DNA of 64,000 bases from Kitasatospora mediocidica KCTC 9733 (GCF_000744225.1 NZ_JQLN01000006.1:1-64000), one strand, 5' to 3'. Shown: positions 35,850-44,584, counted from the first letter of the stretch. The notes: generated from the sequence alone by a model not told the origin. Program-made: numbers and translations.

Positions 35850-37085
35850 TCAGCACACGGCAGCGGGCTGCGCGGGCTGCGCGAGTTGCGTCGGCTGAGC
35901 AGGTTGCGGCGCGGGCAGGAAGAGCCGTCCGCGCAGGCTGCCGTGCGCGGTGCGCGCGGCGACGAGCAGCCAGGCCATCACCAGGGCGGCGTAGAACACG
36001 GCGGCGGCGACCCGGAACAGCTGAGCGTCCGTGTGCAGCGCGAGACCGCTGGTGCCGAGCACCACCGTGCCGACCGGGAAGGTGAACGACCACCAGGTCA
36101 GCGAGAACGGCAGCCCGGAGCGGGCGGTGCGCACCGTGATCGCGCCGGCCAGGGCGACCCACAGGAGCGCGAAGCCCCAGACCGGGACCCCGTACAGGAC
36201 CCCGAAGGCCTGCATGGCCCCGGCGTAGCGGGCGGGCATCGCCAGGTGGGCGACGCCGCCCAACAGGTTGGCGGCGGCGATCGACTGCCCCAGCGGGCCG
36301 AGGACGATCCACAGCGTCGGCACCATGACGGCGGGGCCGCTCTTGTGCATCGCCAGCCGGTACCAGATCAGGGTGATCACGATGATCGAGGCCAGCAGGC
36401 TGAGGCCGAACATGGCGTAGCAGCAGAGCAGGAGCGTCAGCCGGGCCTGGCCCGCCGGGGCGAACGGGACCAGCAGCGCCCCGGTGGAGGCGGAGACCAT
36501 GGGCGGCACGACGGGCATCAGCCAGCCGCCGAAGGCGCTGTCGGGGCGCACGTCGTGGCGGGTGAACATCAGGTACGGCACGGCGACCGCGCACACCAGC
36601 CCGGCGGCCGTGCCGGCGAACCAGAGTGCCCAGTCGAGGTCGACCGCCGCGCGCAGGCCGATGACGTCGCGTCCCAGCAGCAGGGTGCCGGCTCCCACGG
36701 TCAGCATCGCCATCGGCGGCGCGCCGTAGAAGTGGGCTATCACCGGGTTGCGCGCGTGGCGGCGGGCGGTGGTGCGGTGACGCAGCCAGTGCAGCGCGGT
36801 GGCGACGCTGAGCGCGACCAGCAGGAACGCCGCGAGCGCCCACACCGCGGTCGCGGCGGTGCGCAGTCCCGGGAACTGCTGCGGGAGGGAGGCGGCCGCG
36901 ACGGCGACGATGCCCGTCCCCATCACCGAGGCGTACCAGTTGGGCGTGATGTGCGCGATCACCTGACGCGGGTCCTCCAGGTCGCGCAGGAGCCCCCAGC
37001 GGGCGAGTGCGTGGGTCGGCGTGCGGGCCGGTCCGGGGCCGGTCGCGGTGGCACGGGCGGTGGGGGGCGACAGGAGGCTGTTCAT
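35850..37085 (-). CDS. TDT/SLAC1-family transporter (tellurite/sulfite/dicarboxylate type)
   Basis: This 411-residue protein has about ten transmembrane helices, with ITPNWYASVMGTGIVAVA near the N-terminus and LPFSLTWWSFTFPVGTVVLG near the C-terminus, both typical of the TehA/TDT/SLAC1 family. The substrate could be sulfite, C4-dicarboxylate or another anion. The C-terminal tail is Ala/Pro/Gln-rich. ATG at 37085 after GGAGGTC. It is divergent from a LysR-type regulator with a palindrome between them, so it is probably the regulator's target. Confidence 0.88.
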   Translation of the reverse strand: MNSLLSPPTARATATGPGPARTPTHALARWGLLRDLEDPRQVIAHITPNWYASVMGTGIVAVAAASLPQQFPGLRTAATAVWALAAFLLVALSVATALHWLRHRTTARRHARNPVIAHFYGAPPMAMLTVGAGTLLLGRDVIGLRAAVDLDWALWFAGTAAGLVCAVAVPYLMFTRHDVRPDSAFGGWLMPVVPPMVSASTGALLVPFAPAGQARLTLLLCCYAMFGLSLLASIIVITLIWYRLAMHKSGPAVMVPTLWIVLGPLGQSIAAANLLGGVAHLAMPARYAGAMQAFGVLYGVPVWGFALLWVALAGAITVRTARSGLPFSLTWWSFTFPVGTVVLGTSGLALHTDAQLFRVAAAVFYAALVMAWLLVAARTAHGSLRGRLFLPAPQPAQPTQLAQPAQPAAVC

Positions 37086-37140
37086 GACCTCCACGGTCCT
37101 CGCGCCGCCGATCTGGCAGTAGCCGGGCGCGCCTTGCATG

Positions 37141-37161
37141 GCTACAAGGTGACCTTGTAGC
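37141..37161. promoter_or_regulatory. LysR-type operator palindrome
   Basis: Perfect 10-bp arms (GCTACAAGGT and ACCTTGTAGC) around a single central base lie between the divergent transporter and LysR genes, 16 nt before the LysR ATG. It contains the T-N11-A spacing typical of LysR boxes. Probably the regulator binds here and controls both genes; inference. Confidence 0.75.
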
Positions 37162-37177
37162 CGGGTAGGCTGGGCGG

Positions 37178-38113
37178 ATGGCGTTGAGTGCACGGATGCC
37201 CGAACTGGGCGCGCTGGAGGTCCTGCTGGCGGTTGCCCGCGGCGGCAGCCTGAACGCGGCGGCGCGCGAGGTCGGCGTCACGCAGCAGGCCGTCTCCGCT
37301 CGGATCTCCTCGATGGAGGCGCAGACCGGGGTGCAGCTCGTCACCCGTTCGGCTCAGGGGTCGACGCTGACCGCGGCCGGGGTGGTCGTGGTGGAATGGG
37401 CCGCGCGCCTGCTCGACGTCGCGGCGGAACTGGACACGGGTCTGGCCGCGCTGCGCCAGGACCGCCGCACGCGCCTGCGGGTCAGCGCGAGCCTGACCAT
37501 CGCCGAGCACCTGTTGCCCGGCTGGCTGGTGTCGCTGCAGGCGGCCGCCCGGCAGCGCGGGCAGGTGGCCGCGGAGGTGGTGCTGACGGCGGCCAACAGC
37601 GATGCGGCGATCGAGCACGTCCGCCACGACCGGGCCGACGTGGGGTTCATCGAGGGGCCGCACGTCCCGCGCGACCTGCGCAGCCGGGTCGTCGGCCGCG
37701 ACACGCTGACCCTGGTGGTCCGGCACGACCACCCCTGGGCCCGGCGGCGGCGACCGGTGACGGCGGCGGAGCTCGCGGACACCGCGCTGGTCAGTCGCGA
37801 ACCGGGTTCGGGGACGCGCGACGCGTTCGCCGCCGCCGTCCGCGCGGCCCTTGGCCCCGACAGCGGCCTGACGCCCCCGGTGATGGCCCTGTCCACCACG
37901 ACCGCGGTCCGCGCGGCCGTGCTGGCCGGGGCAGGTCCGGCCGTGCTGAGCGAGCTCGCGGTGGCCGACGACATCGCCGGTCACCGGCTGTGCCGCGTCC
38001 CGGTCGACGGGCTGGACCTGCGGCGCGAACTCCGCGCGATCTGGCTCGGCCCCGGCCGGCTGCCGGCGGGAGCGGTCCGCGACCTGATCGCCCACGTCAC
38101 GAACGGCGGGTAG
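37178..38113 (+). CDS. LysR-family transcriptional regulator
   Basis: This 311-residue LTTR has an N-terminal winged helix (ALEVLLAVARGGSLNAAAR, EVGVTQQAVSARISSMEAQ, LVTRSAQGSTLTAAG) and a periplasmic-binding-like effector domain with RADVGFIEGP and DTLTLVVRHDHPWA. It is divergent from the TDT transporter and carries the palindrome at its 5' end. LysR regulators of sulfite/tellurite-type TDT transporters are known as an arrangement; the ligand here is unknown. Confidence 0.92.
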   Translation: MALSARMPELGALEVLLAVARGGSLNAAAREVGVTQQAVSARISSMEAQTGVQLVTRSAQGSTLTAAGVVVVEWAARLLDVAAELDTGLAALRQDRRTRLRVSASLTIAEHLLPGWLVSLQAAARQRGQVAAEVVLTAANSDAAIEHVRHDRADVGFIEGPHVPRDLRSRVVGRDTLTLVVRHDHPWARRRRPVTAAELADTALVSREPGSGTRDAFAAAVRAALGPDSGLTPPVMALSTTTAVRAAVLAGAGPAVLSELAVADDIAGHRLCRVPVDGLDLRRELRAIWLGPGRLPAGAVRDLIAHVTNGG

Positions 38114-38119
38114 CCGGCC

Positions 38120-39520
38120 TCAGGCGGCGAGCCGGTCGGTGCCGGCGTCGGTGTCGGCGTCGGTGCCGGCCTGGGGGGCGGGCCAGCGGGGGTGGTGGCG
38201 GTCGATGACGTAGTGGTGGCCGTGCTGCCGGCCGCCGCCGGTGGCGGTGGGGTGCGCGTCGGTGAGGTGGGGGTGGTCGGTGGGCAGGTCGGCGTGCAGG
38301 TGGTCGAGTCGGGCCGGGTCGTGAGCGGGCCAGATCGTGGTGGCGGTGACGGTGGCGAGCAGGGCGATCGCGCCGAGGACCGCGGCGGTGGCGGGCAGGC
38401 CGGCGCCTGCGGCGAGCCAGCCGGCGAGGGGGTAGGTGAGCAGCCAGCAACCGTGGGAGAGCGAGAACTGGGCGGCGAAGGCGGCCGGCAGGTCGGCGTC
38501 GGTGGCCGAGCGGCGGACGATGCGTCCTGCGGGGGTGAGGACGGCCGAGCAGGCGGCGCCGATCGCGGCCCAGGCCGCCAGCACCGCGACCCAGGACCAG
38601 CCGCTCGGCGGGGCGGCGGTCAGCGCGGCGACGACGGCGAGAACGGCGGGCAGCGCGAAGGCGGCGGTGAGCATCACCGCGCGGTCCCCGGCGCGGCGCA
38701 GGATCCTCGGCAGGAGCAGGGCGGTGAGCATGGAGCCCGCGCCGTACGCGCCGAGCGCCAGGGAGACGGCACCGGCGGGCTGCTGGAAGTGCTCGCGGAC
38801 CAGGACGACGGTGTTGACGAAGACGATCGCCCCGGCGGCGGCCACCGCCAGGTCGAGCGCGAGCAGCGCGCGCAGACGCGGGGTGGCCCAGAACAGGCGG
38901 GTGCCGAAGGCGGCCTTGGCGTAGACGCCCCCGGTGCGCTGTGCGGGGACCGGCCTGGGCAGCACGGCGGAGACGACCAGGACGGCGGAGGCGAGGAAGC
39001 CGAGCGTGGTGCCGGCGAACAGCCAGTTGGCGGAGACCACGGTCAGCAGGAGGGCCGCCAGGGCGGGGCTGAACAGGCTCTCCAGGTCGTAGGCGAGCCT
39101 GCTCATCGACAGGGCCTGGGTGTAGTCGCGCTCGGCCGGCAGCACCTCGGGAATGGTGGCCTGGAAGGTCGGGGTGAAGGCCGCGGAGGCCGCCTGCAGC
39201 AGGAAGATCAGGACGTAGATCTGCCAGATCTCGGTGACGAACGGCAGGGTGAGCGCGACGCCGGCCCGGGTGAGGTCCATCGTCACCATCAGGGCCCTGC
39301 GCGGGATGCGGTCGGCGACGGCGCCGATCAGCGGCGCGATGGCGACGTAGGCGGTCATCTTGATCGCCAGGGCGGTGCCGAGGACCGCGGAGGCGTTGTT
39401 CCCGGCGAGGTCGTAGGCCAGCAGGCTCAGCGCGACGGTGGCGAGGCCCGTACCCACCAGGGCGATGACCTGGGCGGTGAACAGGTGGCGGTAGGTGCGG
39501 TTGCGCAGTACGGACAGCAT
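38120..39520 (-). CDS. MFS exporter with His-rich tail, probable metal efflux
   Basis: This 466-residue MFS protein has 12 helices and the motif GAVADRIPRRALM after helix 2. The last 60 residues are hydrophilic and rich in His/Asp (HDPARLDHLHADLPTDHPHL, then GRQHGHHYVIDRHHPRW), with about ten His. NreB-type nickel exporters have the same plan: MFS core plus C-terminal His-rich tail. The adjacent ArsR/SmtB regulator supports metal efflux (Ni, Co or Zn). An inverted repeat at 39571 lies 50 nt before the ATG at 39520. Confidence 0.82.
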   Translation of the reverse strand: MLSVLRNRTYRHLFTAQVIALVGTGLATVALSLLAYDLAGNNASAVLGTALAIKMTAYVAIAPLIGAVADRIPRRALMVTMDLTRAGVALTLPFVTEIWQIYVLIFLLQAASAAFTPTFQATIPEVLPAERDYTQALSMSRLAYDLESLFSPALAALLLTVVSANWLFAGTTLGFLASAVLVVSAVLPRPVPAQRTGGVYAKAAFGTRLFWATPRLRALLALDLAVAAAGAIVFVNTVVLVREHFQQPAGAVSLALGAYGAGSMLTALLLPRILRRAGDRAVMLTAAFALPAVLAVVAALTAAPPSGWSWVAVLAAWAAIGAACSAVLTPAGRIVRRSATDADLPAAFAAQFSLSHGCWLLTYPLAGWLAAGAGLPATAAVLGAIALLATVTATTIWPAHDPARLDHLHADLPTDHPHLTDAHPTATGGGRQHGHHYVIDRHHPRWPAPQAGTDADTDAGTDRLAA

Positions 39521-39570
39521 CGGTCCCGTCCCGGTCGGCGGAGTGATCCGGCCCTGCCATCGTAACCAAT

Positions 39571-39590
39571 AGGTGCGTACGTGTGCACCT
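39571..39590. promoter_or_regulatory. Inverted repeat, probable ArsR/SmtB operator
   Basis: AGGTGC-N8-GCACCT lies between the ArsR gene and the MFS exporter. The same hexamers occur inverted (GCACCT-GCC-AGGTGC, about 39964-39978) at the 5' end of the ArsR coding region, and a GTGCAC palindrome overlaps its start. Together they suggest autoregulation. Confidence 0.6.
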
Positions 39591-39634
39591 GTTGGCGAGG
39601 GAGGTACGGGCGCACCGACCCGGGCGGGGAGGGG

Positions 39635-39991
39635 TCAGTCGTGCGGCGGCAGCGCGCCGATCTGGTGGTCGGCCACGTTGAGGGCCTCGTCCACCAGGCG
39701 CTTCAGGTGGCCGTGGCGCAGCGAGTAGACGACCCGGCGGCCGTCCTTGCGGGTGGCCACCAGGCCGGCCAGGCGGAGCTTGGCGAGGTGCTGGCTGACC
39801 GACGGGCGGGCTGCCCCGCACGCCTCGGTGAGGGTGGTGACGTCGGCCTCGCCTGCGCCGAGGTGGTGCAGGAGCGCGAGGCGGGTGCGGTCCGACAGCA
39901 GTGCGAGGAGTGAGGCGGCGACCTCCAGCCGCTCGTCGTCGTCCTGCTCCTGCGACCCGTGTGCACCTGCCAGGTGCGTGCTTGCGCTCAT
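39635..39991 (-). CDS. ArsR/SmtB-family metal-responsive repressor
   Basis: This 118-residue winged-helix protein has LLSDRTRLALLHHLGAGEAD, ARPSVSQHLAKLRLAGLVAT and RRVVYSLRHGHLKRLVDEAL, ending ADHQIG. Paired His/Asp in the last helix (HGH...DHQ) resemble the alpha-5 metal site of SmtB/NmtR/CzrA proteins. It probably represses the His-tailed exporter downstream until metal binds. The start is ATG 39991; GTG 39997 is an alternative. Confidence 0.88.
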   Translation of the reverse strand: MSASTHLAGAHGSQEQDDDERLEVAASLLALLSDRTRLALLHHLGAGEADVTTLTEACGAARPSVSQHLAKLRLAGLVATRKDGRRVVYSLRHGHLKRLVDEALNVADHQIGALPPHD

Positions 39992-40146
39992 GTGCACATG
40001 GTAGGCGGCCGGGTTGGCGCGCCCGGGGCGTGCGGGGCCTCGGGCGGTTGTGACGGTTGTGCGTGGGCAGGAGACTGGAGTGGTCCGGGCCGGCCCACCG
40101 ACACGGCGGCCGGCCGTGCGTACCGACAGCTGACGGGGTGTCCGAC

Positions 40147-41079
40147 GTGAGCATCGACCGAGCCTTCGAGCAGGCTTTCGGCGGCTGGCAGGAGTCACGG
40201 CCCCAGGCGGTCGCCCGCGAGGGGGCGGGCGGTCCGTCCGGCGTGCTGCGGGTCGTCGACGACCGGAGCGGGCGGCTCGGCGGGATCCGCTCCGACCGCC
40301 GGGTGCCGTTGCGGCTCTGTGTCCACCTGCGCTGCGACGGCGGGCGGATCGGGCTGACGGACCTGCGGGCCGCGCTGGTCGGCGACGTCCTTCAGCGCAC
40401 GGCGGAGGTCGTGGGGCTTCAGGTGGTTCCGGTTCTCGTCGTCCCGGAGCTCGGCTCCGAGCAGGCCAAGGTCCTCGACCGGGCTGCCGCGGCGCTCGGT
40501 ATCCATCCGGCCGTGGCCACCGTCGGCCTCGCGCAGGCGCGCGGAGCGCTGGGCGGACCGGCGCACGCACACGTCGTCGCGCAGGGTGCCGACGCCGGCG
40601 CCGCGCCGGACGGCGAGGCGGACGGCGAGGCGGACGGTGTGTGGATCGCGGTGGGGCATGCGGAGGGGGAGGAAGGCGTGGGCGAGCTGGACGGCGGTGC
40701 GGCGCAGGGCCTGGCCTCCGGCGCGGTCGACGCGACGACCGTGCGGCTGGCCCTCCTCGCCCGCCCGCACGGTGAACCGGCCCGCGCCGACGCCGGCGCG
40801 CTGGGCGAGGCGGCGCTCGCGTTGGCCGCCTGGCGCAGGCAGGTCGCCGGTTGGGCGCAGTCGCCCTCCGGTCCCGTCCCGGACGAGCTCCGACGCGAGG
40901 CCGACGCCGCGTTCGCCACCGACCTGGACACCCCGGCCGCGCTGGCTCTGCTGCGCCGCGTCGAGCGGACGGGGAGCCTGGCCGAAGGCGTCAGGTTCGA
41001 GACCTTCGTCCTGGTGGACCGCGTGCTGGGCCTGGAACTCGCCCGGGACATCGCCCTGGTGGGGCAGCGGCGGGAGTAG
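40147..41079 (+). CDS. CysRS/MshC-like protein lacking HIGH motif
   Basis: The C-terminal half of this 310-residue protein reads like the DALR-type end of cysteinyl-tRNA synthetase: TTVRLALLARPHGEPARADA, ALAAWRRQVAGWA, FATDLDTPAALALLRRVE and FETFVLVDRVLGLELARDI. The N-terminal half keeps a Rossmann-like order (VPLRLCVHLRCDG, DLRAALVGDVLQRTAEVVGL), but HIGH is replaced by RIGL and no KMSKS is visible. It therefore cannot activate cysteine in the usual way. It may be a tRNA-binding or regulatory paralogue. Start GTG 40147 or 40138. Convergent with TetR, 1 nt between stops. Confidence 0.7.
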   Translation: MSIDRAFEQAFGGWQESRPQAVAREGAGGPSGVLRVVDDRSGRLGGIRSDRRVPLRLCVHLRCDGGRIGLTDLRAALVGDVLQRTAEVVGLQVVPVLVVPELGSEQAKVLDRAAAALGIHPAVATVGLAQARGALGGPAHAHVVAQGADAGAAPDGEADGEADGVWIAVGHAEGEEGVGELDGGAAQGLASGAVDATTVRLALLARPHGEPARADAGALGEAALALAAWRRQVAGWAQSPSGPVPDELRREADAAFATDLDTPAALALLRRVERTGSLAEGVRFETFVLVDRVLGLELARDIALVGQRRE

Positions 41080-41080
41080 C

Positions 41081-41659
41081 CTAGGCATCGGCGCCGGACG
41101 GCAGTTCGCGTTCCAGCGCGTCACTCACATGCGAGCGCGCCTCCGCCGTGCTCAGCAGGCCGGACAGCCAGCGGCCGCTGAGGCCCTCGACCAGGGCGGT
41201 CAGCCGGACGGCCGCGGCCCGCGGATCGGACCGCCCGACGATGCTGCCGTCCTCCCGGCCGTCCTCGATCAGCTCGGCCAGGTCGACGATCCAGCGTTCG
41301 GTGGCCGCCGACACAACCGGGCGCAGCGTGTCGTCGAAGGTGGCGGCGGCCCGGAACTCGCCCCACACGGCCGAGTTCTCCCGCACGGCGCTCTCGTCCT
41401 GGAACTCCCCGACCAGTTGGCGCAGTAGGGCCTCACGGCCGGTGGCGCCGTCGGCGGCGTGCGCATAGTCCTCGGCGCGGTCGTTGACGTACTCCATGGC
41501 GGCGGCGATCAGGCCGGCGCGGTCGCGGAAGTGGTAGTAGATCAGGGTCTTGGAGACCCCGGCCTCGGCGGCGACGTCCTCCACCCGCAGGCCGCGGACG
41601 CCGCGCAGGGCGATCACGCGGCAGGTGGACTGGAGGAGCTTCGCACGTCGGGTAGTCAT
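41081..41659 (-). CDS. TetR-family repressor of the deiminase regulon (proposed)
   Basis: This 192-residue TetR protein has VEDVAAEAGVSKTLIYYHFRDRAGL in the HTH region (residues about 25-50) and a BetI-like ligand domain. It is divergent from the first agmatine-deiminase gene, with two copies of the ACTGAA-WW-TTCAGT palindrome in the shared 165-nt region. Two further copies occur at 51763 and 55867. Autoregulation and repression of these units are inferred from position. The effector may be agmatine or another guanidine/polyamine. Confidence 0.88.
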   Translation of the reverse strand: MTTRRAKLLQSTCRVIALRGVRGLRVEDVAAEAGVSKTLIYYHFRDRAGLIAAAMEYVNDRAEDYAHAADGATGREALLRQLVGEFQDESAVRENSAVWGEFRAAATFDDTLRPVVSAATERWIVDLAELIEDGREDGSIVGRSDPRAAAVRLTALVEGLSGRWLSGLLSTAEARSHVSDALERELPSGADA

Positions 41660-41698
41660 GCAGACACAGTAACCGCGGCGATCACTCCGTCGGAAGTA

Positions 41699-41727
41699 TT
41701 GACTGAATTTTCAGTTCAGAGGAGGAT
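41699..41727 (+). promoter_or_regulatory. Promoter/operator A of the deiminase regulon
   Basis: The operator core ACTGAATTTTCAGT (41702-41715) sits between TTGACT (-35, 41699-41704) and GAGGAT (-10, 41722-41727) with 17-bp spacing. It points toward the first deiminase gene and is also 42 nt from the divergent TetR start. The core is the exact reverse complement of copy B over CTGAATTTTCAG. Confidence 0.65.
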
Positions 41728-41792
41728 CGGGGCACCGAGCACCCCGAGTGTCAGCTCTTGGGAGCATTCCTCCCGATTTGGCGGGTGCTGGG

Positions 41793-41821
41793 CTGACTGA
41801 AAATTCAGACGAGAAGAGGGT
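41793..41821 (+). promoter_or_regulatory. Promoter/operator B of the deiminase regulon
   Basis: CTGACT (-35, 41793-41798), 17 bp, GAGGGT (-10, 41816-41821). The operator core ACTGAAAATTCAGA (41796-41809) overlaps the -35 and spacer. The -10 ends only 3 nt before the ATG at 41825, so a transcript from here would be leaderless or nearly so. Confidence 0.6.
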
Positions 41822-41824
41822 CCG

Positions 41825-42838
41825 ATGACCTTGCGCATGCCCGCCGAATGGTCCGAGCACGACGGCTGTCTGATGGCCTGGCCGACCCGGTCCGAGTTGT
41901 GGGGCGCGGTGCTGGACGAGGCCAAGCAGGAGTACGCCGAGGTCGCCCGCGCCATCGCGCAGTTCGAGCCGGTGACCATGGTCGCCCCGCCCGGGCACGG
42001 GGACGAGGCACGCGAGCGCTGCGGGAGCGGCGTCGAGGTGGTCGAACTGCCCATCGACGACTCGTGGTTCCGGGACTCCGGTCCGATCGTGCTGCTCGGG
42101 GCCGACGGCGAGCGGGCCGGCGTGGACTTCCGGTTCAACGCCTGGGGCGGCAAGCACCACCCCTTCGACGCCGACGACCGGATCAGTGCGCTGCTCCTGG
42201 AGCGGCTCGGCCTGCGGCGGATCGTCTCCGAGATGATCCTGGAGGGCGGCGCGATCACGGTCGACGGTGAGGGCACCCTGATCACCACCGAACAGTGCCT
42301 GCTGCACCCCAACCGCAACCCCGGGATGAGCCGGGAGCAGATCGAGGCCGAGCTGATCGCCCGGCTCGGGGTCGAGAAGGTGATCTGGCTGCCGTACGGC
42401 GGACTGCTGGACACCGAGACCGACGGACACGTGGACGGCGTCTGCGCCTTCGTCGCCCCCGGCCGGGTGCTGGTCCAGCTGCCGAGCGATCCTGAGCACC
42501 CCGACTACGAGCGGATGCGCGCCAACCACGCCGTCCTGGCCGCCGCCACCGACGCGCGGGGGCGGGCGCTGGAGATCGTCGAGCTGCCGCAGAGCGCGTT
42601 CGTCGAGGTCGACGGCACCAGCACCGAGGTGGGCTACCTGAACTTCTACGTCGCCAACGGTGGGGTCGTGGTCCCCGTCGCCGACCTGCCGGGGGACGAG
42701 GCGGCGCTCGCCGTCATCGCGTCCGTCTTCCCCACCCGCAAGGTCGTCGGCGTGCGCACCCGGGTGATCGCCTTCGGCGGCGGCGGGGTGCACTGCATCA
42801 CCCAGCAGGTCCCGGCGGCCGCGCGCGCCCAGGCGTAG
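41825..42838 (+). CDS. aguA: Agmatine deiminase family protein 1 (cytoplasmic)
   Basis: This 337-residue enzyme of the agmatine/peptidyl-arginine deiminase family (guanidino-modifying superfamily) has no signal peptide. Catalytic-site blocks are IDDSWFRDSGP (Asp79, Arg83, Asp84), FNAWGGK, EGGAITVDGEGTL, DGHVDG (His202, Asp204) and the nucleophile Cys324 in GGGGVHCITQQ. Agmatine deiminase converts agmatine to N-carbamoylputrescine plus ammonia. It heads a unit with a peptide-type ABC importer (69-nt gap) and follows two operator copies. The ATG 41825 has AGAAGAGGG upstream. The exact substrate is unproven. Confidence 0.9.
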   Translation: MTLRMPAEWSEHDGCLMAWPTRSELWGAVLDEAKQEYAEVARAIAQFEPVTMVAPPGHGDEARERCGSGVEVVELPIDDSWFRDSGPIVLLGADGERAGVDFRFNAWGGKHHPFDADDRISALLLERLGLRRIVSEMILEGGAITVDGEGTLITTEQCLLHPNRNPGMSREQIEAELIARLGVEKVIWLPYGGLLDTETDGHVDGVCAFVAPGRVLVQLPSDPEHPDYERMRANHAVLAAATDARGRALEIVELPQSAFVEVDGTSTEVGYLNFYVANGGVVVPVADLPGDEAALAVIASVFPTRKVVGVRTRVIAFGGGGVHCITQQVPAAARAQA

Positions 42839-42907
42839 GCACCGTCCGCAGCTCGCTCGCCCCGTACATCACGGAAGCCCCCCACAGAGCAGGACAAGGA
42901 CACGCCG

Positions 42908-44584
42908 ATGCCGACCTCCCCGCCCCCGCCCCCGTCGCCCGGACACAGATCCTCGCGCCGCCGCCTCGCTCTCGCCGCCGCGGCGCTGTCCGCGGTCACC
43001 CTGGTCGCCTCCTGCGCCGGCCCGCCGGGTACCGCCTCCGGCTCCGGCGCCAGTGCCGCGGCCGGGTTCCACCTGGTGCCCGGCACCCCCGCCGCCAAGG
43101 GTGAACTCGCCTCGTTCAGCTGGGCGTTGTACGCCGAGCCGCTGACGCTCGACTACATCAACGCCTTCGACTACCCGTCGAACATGATCCTCTCCAACGT
43201 CTGCGAGAGCCTGATGCGGTGGACGCCGCAGCTCACCGAGGTACCCGGGCTGGCCGAGAAGGCGTCCAACCCCGACCCGACCACCTGGGTCTACGACCTG
43301 CGCCCCGGAGTGCACTTCCACGGCGGCGGCGTGATGACCTCCGCCGACGTGGTGTTCAGCCTCCGGCGGCAGATGGACCCGGCGCTCGCCTCGGCGTGGT
43401 CCAACGTGTTCCAGAACGTGGACTCCGTCACCGCGACCGGCCCGTTGCAGGTCACCGTCAAACTGAAGACCCCCGACTCGCAGTTCCCCCAGTACATGGC
43501 CACCACCGCCGGAGTGGTGGCCAGCGAGGCCGGCGTCACGAAGGCCGGCAAGGACTACGGAACCGCGGGCGGCGTGGACTGCACCGGCCCGTACCAGCTC
43601 GGGGCCTGGAACAAGGGGCAGTCGCTCGAACTGGACCGCTTCGACGGCTACTGGGGCACCGCGGCCAAGTCGAACAAGGTGGTCTTCGACTTCCTCACCG
43701 ACCCCTCCGCGCGGACCAACGCGATGCTCAGCGGGCAGGTGGACGGCGGCTACCTGATCCCCACCGAGAGCTACGAGCGGCTGCGGGGCAGCAAGGCCGG
43801 CACGCTCTCGTTCGGCCAGAGCCTGAGCACCGTCAACGTCAACGTCACCAACATGCAGGGCCCGCTCGGCGACGTCCGGGTGCGCCGGGCGCTGTCGCTG
43901 GCGCTGGACCGCTCCGGCTTCGTCCGGACCGGCCTGGCCGGGGGCGGTGCCGTCACCGGTTCGCTCACCGCGGCTGCCGCCTGGGACGCCGCCCCCGCCG
44001 ACACCCGGCAGGCCGCCCTGAACGGCCTGCCGCCCACCGCGCAGGACATCGCGCAGGCCAAGGCGCTGGTCCAGCAGGCCGGCGCGACCGGGAAGACGGT
44101 CACCGTCGCGACCAGCCCGATCGGCCAGGACGTCTCGCTGCTGGCCACCGCCGTGCAGGCGGCCGGCACCCGGATCGGGCTGAACGTGCAGCTGAAGACG
44201 GTCGCCCCGAACGCGTACTCCGCGCTGTTCACCGACCCGCAGGCCCGGCAGGGCATCGACATGTTCCCCGAGACCTACTACCTCTCGATCACCGACCCGA
44301 TGGACCTGCTGACCAACTTCCAGACCGGGTCCTACCAGAACTACGCCGGCTACAGCGACCCCGGCTACGACGACCTGGTCAAGCAGGCCACCGCGAGCTA
44401 CGACCCGGCCCAGCGGCTGGCTGTCGAGGCGAAGTTGAACCAGAAGGCCGCCGACCAGGTGCTCTGGATCCCGGTGGCCGAGTGGCCCACCAGCGTGTTC
44501 CTCAACAAGCGGATCACCGGCGCGCCCACCACCATCAGCTACCTCTACTACCCGTGGGCCGCCGACGTGGGGGCCGCCGGGTGA
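42908..44584 (+). CDS. ABC importer lipoprotein, substrate-binding (family 5, Opp/Dpp type)
   Basis: This 558-residue family 5 solute-binding lipoprotein has a signal sequence with lipobox LVASC (Cys about 37). Typical blocks are EPLTLDYINAFDYPSNMILS, TTWVYDLRPGVHFHGGGVM and DVRVRRALSLALDRSGF. Such proteins bind peptides, opines, nickel chelates or other cations. The ATG at 42908 begins the gene 69 nt after the deiminase; the permease start overlaps its stop. Placement between deiminases suggests a guanidino, ureido or Arg-containing peptide ligand; inference. Confidence 0.9.
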   Translation: MPTSPPPPPSPGHRSSRRRLALAAAALSAVTLVASCAGPPGTASGSGASAAAGFHLVPGTPAAKGELASFSWALYAEPLTLDYINAFDYPSNMILSNVCESLMRWTPQLTEVPGLAEKASNPDPTTWVYDLRPGVHFHGGGVMTSADVVFSLRRQMDPALASAWSNVFQNVDSVTATGPLQVTVKLKTPDSQFPQYMATTAGVVASEAGVTKAGKDYGTAGGVDCTGPYQLGAWNKGQSLELDRFDGYWGTAAKSNKVVFDFLTDPSARTNAMLSGQVDGGYLIPTESYERLRGSKAGTLSFGQSLSTVNVNVTNMQGPLGDVRVRRALSLALDRSGFVRTGLAGGGAVTGSLTAAAAWDAAPADTRQAALNGLPPTAQDIAQAKALVQQAGATGKTVTVATSPIGQDVSLLATAVQAAGTRIGLNVQLKTVAPNAYSALFTDPQARQGIDMFPETYYLSITDPMDLLTNFQTGSYQNYAGYSDPGYDDLVKQATASYDPAQRLAVEAKLNQKAADQVLWIPVAEWPTSVFLNKRITGAPTTISYLYYPWAADVGAAG

